DNA of 64,000 bases from Effrenium voratum (GCA_963377175.1 CAUJNA010001024.1:320956-384955), one strand, 5' to 3'. Shown: positions 22,901 to 31,798, counted from the stretch's first letter. The notes: generated by a model from the letters alone, not told the origin. Made by a program: numbers and translations.

Positions 22901-25900
22901 CAGCTCGGAGCCTGTACAAGAGGCTGCAGAGCGGCGTGTACGTAGCGCGGAGCAACGTGTGCAAGCCCATCAACTACGACACGCGCAAGCTGTGGCATGC
23001 CAAGGGCTTGACAGCGCCAGAGCAGGAGCTGCTGCGCGAAGTGCGACACACCCAGCAGACCATGCCCGGAACGGTGGAAGCCCGCCGCCGCATGTTTGGC
23101 GCTCGAGTGGAGATGGGCGAACCCTTGTTTCTGACCTTGTCACCGACCACGCGCCACAACGGCCTGTGCTTGAAGTTCTCACGGTATCGCCGGCGGGACC
23201 CTGCAGCCGGCGACATGGCCGGGCCCTGGTTTGCCCGCGATGCGCCACAGGTGTGGGAGACGGCCGAGGCGGACGTTGAGCTGCCAGGCTACGACACCCG
23301 CAGAGAGCTCACCGCCAGAGACCCATGGGCAGTGGTCACTGCCTTCCAAGCCATGGTGCGGTTCGTGTTCGGCGCCTTGCTCGGCTTGCGCTTGTGCTTC
23401 CGCTGCCCCAACTGCACCTGCCGGGACCAGACGGGGCACGGCTTCCACGTTACAGGCGGCGTGCTTGGGCTGGTCAAAGCCATGTGCGGCGCCATCGAGT
23501 ATCAGGCCAACTCGACGCCGCACTTCCACGGAAATATCTACCTTGCGTGTGTCTGGCAGCAGCCGCTGCAAAAGCTGGCGGAGCTGCTGCGGGCCGAAGT
23601 CCTCCATGCTCCACAAGTGCTTGAATTTCAGCAGTGGCTGCACTGCGAACAGCACTTGCAGTATGAGCAACACCAAGCCACAGTGCAGGAGGTAGAGCAG
23701 GCGTGGCTCCAGAACTTGAAAGAGCGCAAGCGTGACGCCTTGTGCTTGTGGCCTCTTTTCCTGCAGCAGGATACACAGCCTAGCGCCTGGGCGGAGCCGC
23801 AAGCCGCGGCGGCCGCGGCCGCCGAAGCTGCCAGGTTCAAGGCCGCCTACGAAGCAGCAGTGCAGCAAAAGTTCACGCATCAGCAGCATCACGTGCACCC
23901 GTGGAACCCGGCCACAAAGTCCCGGCTGCCCTTGCCTGCCTGTCGCAAGAAGAACGCGCCGAACAAGTGCAAACACGGCTTTCCAAAAGTGCCGAACCCT
24001 CGCTGCAGGGTCATCTGCCGAGGCAACGCCCGCAAGTTCGGGCTCAGCACCCGCGGCCGTCGCAACGCCTTGGGCACCGTGCTTGGCCGCCGCCAGGACC
24101 CGTGGCTTTCTGGCACTTGCCGCGCCTTTGCCTTGATGCTCATGGGAAACAGCCACAGCGGCCTGAATTTCCGCGTGCCTCTCACGGCTAGCACCCACGA
24201 CCCGGACTGTGCCCGCAACTGCCTGGACACCTCGATGTTGCGGCGGCTGCAGCGCACCATGTCACGAGCGGCCCGCCGCTCCACCAAGTATTTCACGGGC
24301 TACCTGCAAAAGCCACAGCCTTTGGGCCGCAAAGAGTTGCAGCAGGCGGCGAAGCAGCTGAGCTTCCTCGACACGAAGCCTTGCGAGAGCGCAGACCTGC
24401 AGCGCTACAGGCAGGTGGTGCACCGCGTGCTCGGGGACTTGGAATTCCGCTGCTCCGTCCGGCCGCTGACGGAGGAGTTCATGCTCGCGGGCTTTTGGGA
24501 CTCGAGCGAGCCGTCCTCGGCGGAATGCATCCGCAGCTTCCCAGTAACACCCTTTGTGGGAAGCGAGTGGCTGACGCAGCTTGATGCAGCCACCGAGCAG
24601 CGCAAGAAAGTGCGGAAGCACAGCTATAGCGGTGCACACTTCAGACCTTCCGAAGTGTACGGCTGGCGGGGCACGGACGCACGGGTGTATTATTTGTCAC
24701 CGTGGGAGTTCATGAAGTGGTGGGAGCTGAAAAAGCTGCAGCCGCCCACTACTTCTGAGGAGGGCGCCGAGCGCGGCCTCAGCGAATGGGTGCCAAGCCA
24801 TGGACAGAGCGTCGCTCAGTCCGGACAGGGCGTCGCTCAGTCCGGAGCCGACAAATCTGCGCCAGCTTGGAAATTTGGCAAAGACTATCGCTGGAGAGAG
24901 CCCCTCCCACCCCGCATGGCAGACAAAATTGTGCGCTTGCCTTCGAAAAATGCCAGCCAAGCGGCCGCGGCGCACTACTTGCAGCGCCGTCAAGAGCCAG
25001 TGGTGCCCTTTCCGACCATGTGCCCGCTGCCTAAAAGCGACATGTCGCCGGATGCACAGGCCCGGCTCTTCAATGTGTACCTGCGCCCATGGACCTTGGA
25101 TGTGGAAGATGCCAGCACGCATGTGCCGCACATCGACTCGCTGGATTTGCCTATCTCTGCCTTGCAAGCAAGCATCGCGCCTGCGCGCCGGCTGCGCACA
25201 AAGACGGCGCCTGCAGAGAGGAGCCATGCAGCTGCGTGGAAGGACTATGTGGAGTCTCATGTCGTGTCAGAGCATGCGGGCAGAACCATCCGCAACTTCC
25301 TTGCAGCCGCGGAGTGTGGTGCAGACGAGGATGACGTAGAGGCAGTCAAAGCCGAGCGTCATTGTGCCGAAGTGGACACCACTTGGGTGGATGTCAGCAC
25401 CGTGCACCGTGTCTGCGAAGGCGGCAGCTTCCAGTACTCCGCACGCACCGCGCCGGCCGTGCGCAACATCATCGAGCAGTGGCGCGCGGGCCCCGCGCAA
25501 GACACTTCTGCGGACCTTACCCGATGTACGGGCATACCAGATCCCGGCAAGCCTGCAGCCGCCGCAACCGCTCAGCGTCCGCCGCCTGCAGATGCGTTGC
25601 CGCAGCCCGGCGCGGCTTGCGTGTACGCAAGGCTGACGCCTGAGGCGGCCAACGCGTGGCTACAAGAGCTGCAACGCAGCACGCCAGGCCCGAGCGCGGA
25701 GCAGCTGGCCTTCCTGCAGCACGTCGTGCAGCGCTGCTTGGCGGAAGCGGTCGAGGAAGCCACCGCCAAGCCTTACCGGTCTGAGCCCTCCCGCGCCCTG
25801 CTGCACGGTGTGCCAGGGGCGGGAAAGAGCCAAACTTTGAAATGGCTCAGGCACTTTTTCGAGACAGTCTGCCAGTGGCGGCACGAGCACGAATTTATAT

Positions 25901-28818
25901 TCGTGGCGCTGCAGAACACGCAGGCGGCGTTGATCGACGGCAACACCGTGCATGCCTTTGCCGATCTTCGCCCAAAGTCTCGAAAGGCGGCGCGCGAGAC
26001 CCCGGCGGGCCCGGACACGTACGTCAAGTACCAGCGTCTCCGCTGGCTGGTACTTGACGAGTGCAGCACCGTGCCGCTGGAGGTGCTCGCAGTGCTGCAG
26101 AAGCGGCTGACGGACGCCACCCGCAAGAAGCACAGCTGGCGGTGCCGGAGTGCGCAGCAGGACCGTCCCTTCGGGGGCGCGAACCTCCTGATCGCGGGCG
26201 ATTTCTGGCAGTTCCCGGCGGTGCGCGCCACGTCCTTGTTCCAGAATCCTTTTGCCAAGGCGCAAAGCATCCAGGTTGCCAACCTGCACAGGATGCTGTG
26301 GACGCATGACCGGGACAACATCCAGCACCTCTTCGAGCTCACGCAGGAGCACCGCTGTGTAGACCCGTGGCTGAGCCACGTGTTGCAGCAAGCTCGGTAT
26401 GGCGCCATGACACAAGAGACATGGGCCTACCTCCACGGCTACGCCACGCTGCACGCCGGGTCTTGGTGCCCTGTCACGAACTTGTGCACCTGCAGGCAAG
26501 AACGCTGCAGCAACTTGGCGGAGGAGTGGCAACAAGCCATTGCGGCCGGCACTGCTCGAAGCTGGGCCGAGCGTGCCAAGGAGGAGTGCGCAGTCTGTGC
26601 TACTGAACGAGCACGACGCTGCGTCGTGGCAGACTCTCGCCCGGGCGCACCGGATCCTCGCCAGGCCAAGTTCTTGGAAGGCCCATTCGTGCACGGCTAC
26701 AACGCAGCCAAGTATGTGGCCGCTCTCCTGCGCGCCCGGTACGTTGCGACCGAGCAAAAGCACATGCTCCTCTGGGTCGTGGCCCAGGACATGCCTTTGT
26801 TCCAAGTGGATCCAGACGAGGACGCCGGGCACTTGGAGGCGCGGAAGGAGAACTGGCTGCAACGACACGACCAAGCCACGGGCGGCATCATGGGCTTGCT
26901 GCCGTTGCTGCCAAATATGCCCGTGCGCATCACGCAAACCCTGCCAGAGCTGAAGCCTCTCCGCCTCTTCAAGAACAGCCGCGGGAAGCTCGTGAACTGG
27001 TGTTTGCAGGACGCAGACGCCGAGGCCGTCCGCACGTCCACGTCCGCAGACTTCGTACTCCAAGGCATGCCAAAGTGCCTGTTCATCCAAGTGGAAGGGG
27101 CTACTTGGACGCAGCAGCCGGGCCTGCCAGCAGCCCGGCCTGTGCAGCAGCAGTGGCAGCTGGCGGCGGACAGCAAAGCATCCGTGCTGCGCAGAGGCTT
27201 TCCAGTGGCTTGTGACTACGCCGGCACGGCGCATTCCTTCATGGGCGCAACCCTGTCTGCGTGCACCTTGGATCTCGGATTTTGGGACAGCACACCCACC
27301 CGCGATGCCCAACTTAGCGCTTACATGTGCTTGTCTCGAGTGAAGCACGGGGAGGACCTGTGCGTGAGCCGGCCTTTTTCGCCAAATCTGCTGTGCCAAG
27401 GCGATTTGATAGGCCCGCGGACGCTGCTCGAAGTACACCGACAGACGCTCACCTTGGAAGAAGCCAAAGCCCGCTTCGAGCAGGAAGCAAAGCAGCGCAA
27501 GCGGCATCCGGAAGTGCAGCTGGCATGCCGCCTCTGCAGCTTTCTGCAGCCAGGGCAGGAAAAGCTGAAGCCTTTACACGCATTCCTCGACAGCCCAGAT
27601 GCCTGCCGGCTCAGTGTCGTGGCGCAGGGCATGGACAGAGTGTGTCGAGCCTGTCGTAGCTTGCGCTCCGCAAGCCAGCCTCAGCCAGCAGATGGCGAGA
27701 GCACACCGTGCGCTTGGTGCCAGAAAACTTTGCTGGCGGAGCCTGGGTTTTGCAAAGTGTGCCAGCAAAAGCCACTCGCGTGCGCCAAATGCGACGCTGC
27801 CCAGAAAAAAACGAAACGGAAGCTGGCAGATTTCAGTGTGGAGGAAATCTTACGGAGGAAGCGCACGAAGGAGCTGCGTCGCGCTCGCTGCAAGAAATGC
27901 GTGGCAGCGGCGCCAGCAAGAGCCACAAAGGCCAGCAAGTGCACGCAGTGTGGCCAGTGGAAATGCCGCACTAACTTCTTTGCCTTCGTGGAGGCAACTA
28001 ATGAAGGCGTCTGCAGACAATGCCACGTGCAAGCTTCCAAGCTGCCGGAGCAGGCGCAAACGAAGAAGTGCCCACAGTGCGGCAAAGCTTTGCACAAGTT
28101 GGCCACGCCTGGCTCCTGGTGTGACAGCTGCGCTTTCCCCCCGTGCCAAGCCGGGTGCGGCAATACACGGCCTCGCAAAAGTTCATACCATGCTAAGAAC
28201 CGACCCAGCTGGGTGTGCAGTAAGTGCGCCGGAAAGTGCAGCGCATGTGGAGACGACCTGCCCGCACGTGCCAAGCGTGACACTTGGTGCGACAGCTGCG
28301 CCTTCCCGCCGTGCCAGGGCGGATGTGGACAAGCCCGCCCACGAAAGAGCGAGCTCCACGCCAGAAGCTACCCCAACTGGACGTGCAACGCATGTGCCGC
28401 GAACAAGTGTGTCAAGTGTGGCCAAGACCTGCCCGAGAAGGCTAACGTTGACACTTGGTGCAGCAGTTGTGCCTTCCCGCCGTGCCAGGGAGGGTGTGGA
28501 AAAGCTCGACCACAAAAGAGCGAGCTCCATGCCAAAAGCTGCCCCAGCTGGACTTGCAATGCGTGTGCCTCGAACCAGTGTGCCAAGTGTGGGCAAGACC
28601 TGCCCAAGAAGGCTAACGGTGATACTTGGTGCAGCAGCTGTGCCTTCCCGCCATGCCAGGGCGGGTGTGGACAGCCCCGCCCGCAGACAAAGCCTAAATA
28701 CCACGCCAAAAGAATGCCCAGCTGGTCATGCCAAAGATGCGCAAAGAAGCAAGGGGAGACACGGGAGCGCAAGCGCTGCAAGCGCGGCGACTCGCAGGAG
28801 CAAGCTCATACTGCGTGA
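19945..28818 (+). CDS. RepHel copy B: OTU-like protease + HUH Helitron replicase + PIF1 helicase + zinc ribbons
   Basis: A 2957-codon frame with no stop; the boundary used is the first codon (GTG) after a stop, and the first ATG is codon 309. Domains in order: OTU-like cysteine protease (HDANNC, C63; GYHFDAL, H192); acidic linker with basic AKRRRIA; CxxC region; DUF6570-like segment (LCRTCWSR, LTNDNW, ~610-700); Helitron Rep with HUH H1193-F-H1195 and tyrosines Y1449/Y1453 in YFTGYLQK; PIF1-type SF1B helicase. Helicase motifs are GVPGAGKS (1955-1962, Walker A), DE 2038-2039, GDFWQ 2085-2089, EHR 2135-2137, GTAHSF 2427-2432 and LSRVKH 2463-2468. Cys-pair region and four zinc-ribbon repeats follow. 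Known for the family: the tyrosine HUH enzyme nicks and joins single-stranded ends and the helicase unwinds, giving rolling-circle transposition. OTU domains are reported in some Helitron2/Helentron-type proteins. All motif residues are present, so the protein could be active. Its N-terminus is unrelated in detail to that of copy A. Confidence 0.88.
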   Translation: MAWLEGNCSCNREEELNALWQRFSILLRENAPLSVHSEADALQALQEAGWEQIAALPHDANNCLIDAIILSLASHGLLDAGYRPGANVAFREWLCWLARAHLATTVDADVAAEAGRHPYLDAELHGPSIVKFLLRARPAAAESVVLVVRSRLDNDVAHPRHVIAVCPERGSERNCVALHLYNHTHANGQGYHFDALWYNEERSIAAGSYGPQEPLSSHECSVSSENETDAALIQAPTNYSSTAGQSITQSVTARHPAKRRRIAIHGNAPTTELPAASCAQAKPCVAAHDGAQASEAQQGNAWPEEETVMGNAASDASTECSVLSWDSQESSDEEQEIGPVAVEASKTWSTVEDKELRLAEQVAALLRPAPMLPPPLPEWSTDMCAPSAGVAYPAVHCAFAGCTWCSEMQPCDDALGHGAAWVVQGVEWHRLTGTCCGNTETCLWAHLAAKHRDSLAQGQQGQEWWQRKSAYMQALICREEASVPAVGWSVDRRTLRRLRQERSEAHCVALVCACCAGVQPGGPGSDTGYLTVQDLFSAVSPASFAANWSLTEYQRRYGSHPSIQQRLAAQDWHLQLPQELHGGQAILCCPEDRQCSTCSSTSQQLCLQCKLPLCRTCWSRMRQSAAPQVAQALTNDNWYGYPLEYLYQEKVRWIEAAAACPVWTSVVNFYIDEDRGHLMEEELHRSDFRVAVRGNVSSFSMPWEEIYSTLHGLGSEAMLQQLPHTVPVLNTMVKLTVKGIRHSEIVEWVAGAKLRPWVVVKLLEHLVDLGHPMCDAQANKTQLKQQLKERVHSRYGTEEISPVTMESVPQAPADLQQDSGGQKKQAGSMQEVNGEAFAGIVRPNVLSSDYTSSQVQDVEVKEVLELARLTSHVTVQTGQAFWDQWQNRFVSWAYPFSLPAPVGGPDFPSKSRDRRGEDAPAFTPFAYLRSLARRVESSIRNSWDLVPGMRRITMKWHSVWHSDLWRRLKSKRTELQETPDQEWAAAARSLYKRLQSGVYVARSNVCKPINYDTRKLWHAKGLTAPEQELLREVRHTQQTMPGTVEARRRMFGARVEMGEPLFLTLSPTTRHNGLCLKFSRYRRRDPAAGDMAGPWFARDAPQVWETAEADVELPGYDTRRELTARDPWAVVTAFQAMVRFVFGALLGLRLCFRCPNCTCRDQTGHGFHVTGGVLGLVKAMCGAIEYQANSTPHFHGNIYLACVWQQPLQKLAELLRAEVLHAPQVLEFQQWLHCEQHLQYEQHQATVQEVEQAWLQNLKERKRDALCLWPLFLQQDTQPSAWAEPQAAAAAAAEAARFKAAYEAAVQQKFTHQQHHVHPWNPATKSRLPLPACRKKNAPNKCKHGFPKVPNPRCRVICRGNARKFGLSTRGRRNALGTVLGRRQDPWLSGTCRAFALMLMGNSHSGLNFRVPLTASTHDPDCARNCLDTSMLRRLQRTMSRAARRSTKYFTGYLQKPQPLGRKELQQAAKQLSFLDTKPCESADLQRYRQVVHRVLGDLEFRCSVRPLTEEFMLAGFWDSSEPSSAECIRSFPVTPFVGSEWLTQLDAATEQRKKVRKHSYSGAHFRPSEVYGWRGTDARVYYLSPWEFMKWWELKKLQPPTTSEEGAERGLSEWVPSHGQSVAQSGQGVAQSGADKSAPAWKFGKDYRWREPLPPRMADKIVRLPSKNASQAAAAHYLQRRQEPVVPFPTMCPLPKSDMSPDAQARLFNVYLRPWTLDVEDASTHVPHIDSLDLPISALQASIAPARRLRTKTAPAERSHAAAWKDYVESHVVSEHAGRTIRNFLAAAECGADEDDVEAVKAERHCAEVDTTWVDVSTVHRVCEGGSFQYSARTAPAVRNIIEQWRAGPAQDTSADLTRCTGIPDPGKPAAAATAQRPPPADALPQPGAACVYARLTPEAANAWLQELQRSTPGPSAEQLAFLQHVVQRCLAEAVEEATAKPYRSEPSRALLHGVPGAGKSQTLKWLRHFFETVCQWRHEHEFIFVALQNTQAALIDGNTVHAFADLRPKSRKAARETPAGPDTYVKYQRLRWLVLDECSTVPLEVLAVLQKRLTDATRKKHSWRCRSAQQDRPFGGANLLIAGDFWQFPAVRATSLFQNPFAKAQSIQVANLHRMLWTHDRDNIQHLFELTQEHRCVDPWLSHVLQQARYGAMTQETWAYLHGYATLHAGSWCPVTNLCTCRQERCSNLAEEWQQAIAAGTARSWAERAKEECAVCATERARRCVVADSRPGAPDPRQAKFLEGPFVHGYNAAKYVAALLRARYVATEQKHMLLWVVAQDMPLFQVDPDEDAGHLEARKENWLQRHDQATGGIMGLLPLLPNMPVRITQTLPELKPLRLFKNSRGKLVNWCLQDADAEAVRTSTSADFVLQGMPKCLFIQVEGATWTQQPGLPAARPVQQQWQLAADSKASVLRRGFPVACDYAGTAHSFMGATLSACTLDLGFWDSTPTRDAQLSAYMCLSRVKHGEDLCVSRPFSPNLLCQGDLIGPRTLLEVHRQTLTLEEAKARFEQEAKQRKRHPEVQLACRLCSFLQPGQEKLKPLHAFLDSPDACRLSVVAQGMDRVCRACRSLRSASQPQPADGESTPCAWCQKTLLAEPGFCKVCQQKPLACAKCDAAQKKTKRKLADFSVEEILRRKRTKELRRARCKKCVAAAPARATKASKCTQCGQWKCRTNFFAFVEATNEGVCRQCHVQASKLPEQAQTKKCPQCGKALHKLATPGSWCDSCAFPPCQAGCGNTRPRKSSYHAKNRPSWVCSKCAGKCSACGDDLPARAKRDTWCDSCAFPPCQGGCGQARPRKSELHARSYPNWTCNACAANKCVKCGQDLPEKANVDTWCSSCAFPPCQGGCGKARPQKSELHAKSCPSWTCNACASNQCAKCGQDLPKKANGDTWCSSCAFPPCQGGCGQPRPQTKPKYHAKRMPSWSCQRCAKKQGETRERKRCKRGDSQEQAHTA
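28063..28771 (+). repeat. Four 171-bp (57-residue) zinc-ribbon repeats in RepHel B
   Basis: Each unit follows CxxC, ~12 residues, WCxSCAFPPCQxGCG, RPxxxxxHA, PSWxCxxCA, with eight or more conserved Cys plus His. The first unit is the most diverged and units 2-3 are the closest pair. This is likely a DNA- or RNA-binding array. The preceding KCTQCGQ...CRQC segment resembles a separate zinc-binding unit, possibly Stc1-like. Confidence 0.9.
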
Positions 28819-28830
28819 CGCAACGAGCCG

Positions 28831-29164
28831 AGCGTCGCTCAGCCGGCCGGCGCTGCACGAACGTGGCTCCGCCAGAGGGCCAGCAGTGCAGTGCGAATCT
28901 TGACCACCACGATGAAAGAGTGAAAATGCAGGCAAGTGTTGCTATTGCCAGCCTGCCGCTGGCGTTCAGGCAGAGCGTCGCTCAGCCGGCCAGCGCTGGG
29001 ATGCAGGAACGTGGCTCCGCTAGAGGGCCAGCAGTGCCAATCTTGACCGCCACGAGGAAAGAGTAATTTCAAGTAAATGCAGGCAATGCTTGCTGTTGCC
29101 AGCCTGCCACAGCCAAAGCCTGGCACAGCCAATCTTGACCGCTACACGATGACCTTCGCGAGTG
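28831..29164. repeat. 143-bp tandem repeats downstream of RepHel B
   Basis: Units start with AGCGTCGCTCAGCCGGCC at 28831 and 28974 and contain AACGTGGCTCCGC, AATCTTGACC and ATGCAGGCAA. A third, partial unit starts near 29108. A shorter GCGTCGCTCAGTCCGG pair occurs inside the gene at 24808-24845. It lies between the stop codon and the right TIR. Confidence 0.85.
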
Positions 29165-29388
29165 AAAAAGGTCGTGCGCAGCAGCATGAGCCACAACATG
29201 TAAAAGGATTAAGGTGCTGGCTGATTCGCTGCATGTTGACAAAACACAGTGTTTTTTATTGCTCACCGAAATTCCTGCCCAAAATCGAGCTCGCCGGGAT
29301 CGTCGAGGCCTGCCTGCCAAGCAGGTTTCGATATGTTCCACGTTCGCACCCACCAAAAACCTTGAAAAACACTGTGTTTTTCACGTTT
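29165..29388 (-). repeat. Right terminal inverted repeat of element B
   Basis: Reverse complement of 15860-16083 at about 96% identity, with palindromes at 29241-29256 and 29365-29381. The outer end is TTTTTCACGTTT. Confidence 0.93.
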
Positions 29389-29693
29389 GCAGTGTGGATG
29401 ATTTGTCAGCTGGTGCAAACACTTCCAAGGTTTGGACCCGACAGCAGGAGTGAAAAAGTAATAAATCGCACAACTCCCTTTCTATCGATAAACAAAAAAG
29501 GATGACTAAACCACAGGCGGGGGAATTGCGCCATCTACTTTCACCGAAGCCTCGAACCTGGCCTTGCTCTATCGAAGGCTCCGGAAGGCAAAGAACTGAT
29601 TCCTATTCAAGCCCCCCCCCCTATGGGAACTTCCCAAACGGCGGTTTTTCATTTGGTTCCCTTTAAACCTCACAAAAAGGGTAAAAACAAACA

Positions 29694-30660
29694 CCTCCAC
29701 GTACACACACATACAGTGTGCACGTGTGCGGGCGGGGCTTGCAGCACTATCTCTTGAAACCAAAAAACAGAGCAAGGCAACGCGAGTCCATGCAATTAAA
29801 TGCTTACGGATAGGTCCCTGCGCAAGGTGTCTGGGGACCTATCAATTCGAGCAGTGTGAAACTCTTGGCCAGTAGCCACTTGGTTCGGACTACATATTCG
29901 TGATAAACCTTACATGGGACCGTAGAATCCCAGATAGTCTCGTTTCTACGCGTGGAAATCGCAACGCTTTTTTTTGTGGCACGGATACCAGTGTTTGTTT
30001 GCCGCACCTTGTCACCCAGTGATTCTATTTCCCTGAGGTACGCAAATGGAACCACCGAATAGAAACACAAAAAAAAGACGAAACGGCGAAGGGTTGCTTG
30101 GGATCCCGGAGTTCCCGATAGTTCCGCTAACATCGCACCAAAAGGAAACTCACTTTTAATTGGAAGCGCCTGGTTAGCCAAGTTGCTGCTTTTTGTCAGC
30201 CACTATTACAGGTTTCTGCGGTAAAGTACATGGACAAAAGCAGCAACAGGCTAACCAGGTAGGCTTCCCCTGAACCGGACCGCTCCAAAACCCCAAAAAA
30301 GCTTCGATCTCGAGCGCACCAAAAAAAGCGCTGCGATTTCCACGCGTAGCAACGAGACTGTCTGGGATTCTACGGGCCCATGTGAGGTTTATCACGAATC
30401 TGTAGTCCGAACCAAGTGGCTACTGGCCAAGAGTTTCACACTGCTCGAATCGATAGGTCCCCAGACACCTTGCGCAGGGACCTATCCGTAAGCACTTAAT
30501 TGCATGGACTCGCGTTGCCTTGCTCTGTTTTTTGGTTTCAAGAGATAGTGCTGCAAGCCCCGCGGCGAGTCCGAATCTGGAGCGAGCCTGCTTAATTCGT
30601 TCTCCCGCACACGTGCACACTGTATGTGTGTGTGTGCGTGTGTGAGCGTGTGGTACGTGG
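29694..30660. repeat. Long foldback, ~290-bp arms
   Basis: Arm 29694-29975 matches the reverse complement of about 30321-30640. Shared landmarks are the ACAGTGTGCACGTGTGCGGG end, CTTGCAGCACTATCTCTTG, the GGTCCCTGCGCAAGGTGTC block and CTACGCGTGGAAATCGCA at the inner ends. The right arm has an extra ~40 bp near 30560-30600. The spacer is ~345 bp and carries another shared repeat (30039-30177). Confidence 0.85.
30039..30177 (+). repeat. Dispersed repeat shared with 48533-48670
   Basis: About 139 bp, from TACGCAAATGGAACC to TTAATTGGAAG, at over 90% identity to 48533-48670. Function unknown. Confidence 0.9.
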
Positions 30661-30756
30661 CTCGAGTTGTATTTTTTTGGCTCGAGTTGTCCATGTCGCA
30701 TCTCGATGCTCTACCACGCGGCAAACAAACACTGGCATCCGTGGTTCATGCGACAG

Positions 30757-30856
30757 GTGGGTATGGGTCAAAATTAAACCAATAGAAGACCACAGGTTTT
30801 AGTCCATATTTCCATTTACCAGGGTTCCATTTTGGGTTCCCATTTCTGACCCACAG
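30757..30856 (+). mobile_element. Introner-like cassette, copy 2
   Basis: A 100-bp unit reading CAG|GTGGGTATGGGTCAAAA ... TTTCTGACCCACAG|CT. The ends GTGGGT / ACCCAC are inverted repeats and coincide with consensus GT and AG splice termini. The cassette sits within a ~190-bp segment duplicated at 37527-37718. Confidence 0.65.
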
Positions 30857-31627
30857 CTAGGTAACTGTCATGCCCAGAAAATGGGCTGGCAATGGACTTC
30901 TCGGCCGGAGCCTCGAGCTTTTGGTGCGCTCGAGATCGAAGCTTTTTTGGGGTTTTGGAGCGGTCCGTTTCAGGGGAAGCCCACCTGGTTAGCCTGTTGC
31001 TGCTTTTGTCCATGTACTTTACCGCACAAACCTGTAATAGTGCAACACGAAAATGCGCGGAGTCAAAAGCCACGGCTTGAGACTCAGTGGCCCAAAGGAC
31101 CTGGAAAAAAAGGTGATCACCTTTTGGGGCCATGACTAAAAATGGACCAAAACGGAGAACCAAAAGGTCAAAAGGTCGGCTTTGGGCAACTAAGGAGATC
31201 TGTGAACCCCAATCTAGGGTTAACCCTTCAGGCATCTCGTGGCCGTGCCTATCACCTATCGACTGACTGTGGACCCCGGCCGTGTCACGCGTGGGCCACA
31301 CGTTCACAAAGGCCTCAAACCGTGCCTTGGCAAAGCCGCGCTGTCACATCAGATATCACGTTTAAGCGAACGAGCTGCAAGGTTTCGTTCGGCTGTCGCT
31401 GTTCGGAAAGAACAAGGACACGGGGGTTTGACTATACATCACTCAACAACATCCCAAAGCATCCCAAATCATGCATGTGTGGGAAATCAAGCTACTTCCG
31501 TGTGCGTGTGTTACATATATATCTATATATATATAGGGTGGGGAATGTGACGTCACAGGAATTCGACCCTATTGACAAGAGGGCCATATGACATTTCACA
31601 GAGTCCAAGCCTTCCTATCCAACAGGC

Positions 31628-31630
<3 letters not shown>

Positions 31631-31668
<38 letters not shown>

Positions 31669-31680
31669 TTCTCTCTCTCC
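31631..31680. repeat. CT microsatellite
   Basis: (CT)16 followed by an interrupted CT-rich tail. Apparent Ser-Leu open frames across it are artefacts. Confidence 0.97.
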
Positions 31681-31798
31681 AACAGGCCTACTCCCCGCAA
31701 AATAACATGGAACCTGAAAAGGGAGTTCCCGCAAACGACGAGTCCTTTCAACCAACAGGTTCTTTGGGGGGTTACGTGGTCCGCAATCAAAAGCGGGT
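31677..31798 (+). repeat. Dispersed repeat shared with 45404-45525
   Basis: About 122 bp, from CTCCAACAGGCCTACTCC to AATCAAAAGCGGG, with a handful of differences between the two copies. Confidence 0.9.

Larger units (their letters stand above)
15860..29388 (+). mobile_element. 13.5-kb TIR-bounded Helitron-like element B
   Basis: Delimited by ~224-bp terminal inverted repeats. Order: TIR, two 183-bp tandem units with a satellite-like GC piece, a ~2.8-kb non-coding leader, a 265-codon frame, a 2957-codon RepHel frame, 143-bp tandem repeats, TIR. Canonical Helitrons carry a short TC at one end and a hairpin plus CTRR at the other, without long TIRs, so this arrangement is unusual. I found no clear target-site duplication: the outer AAACGTG/CACGTTT is inverted and therefore part of the TIR. 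The intact replicase suggests recent activity. Alternative: two inverted copies of a smaller TIR-type element flank a Helitron by chance. Confidence 0.75.

Noticed and set aside
25660..27507. 615-codon minus-strand open frame
   Set aside because: It lies wholly antisense to the helicase half of copy B, which has all family motifs. The antisense frame has no recognisable domain and reflects GC-rich codon bias.
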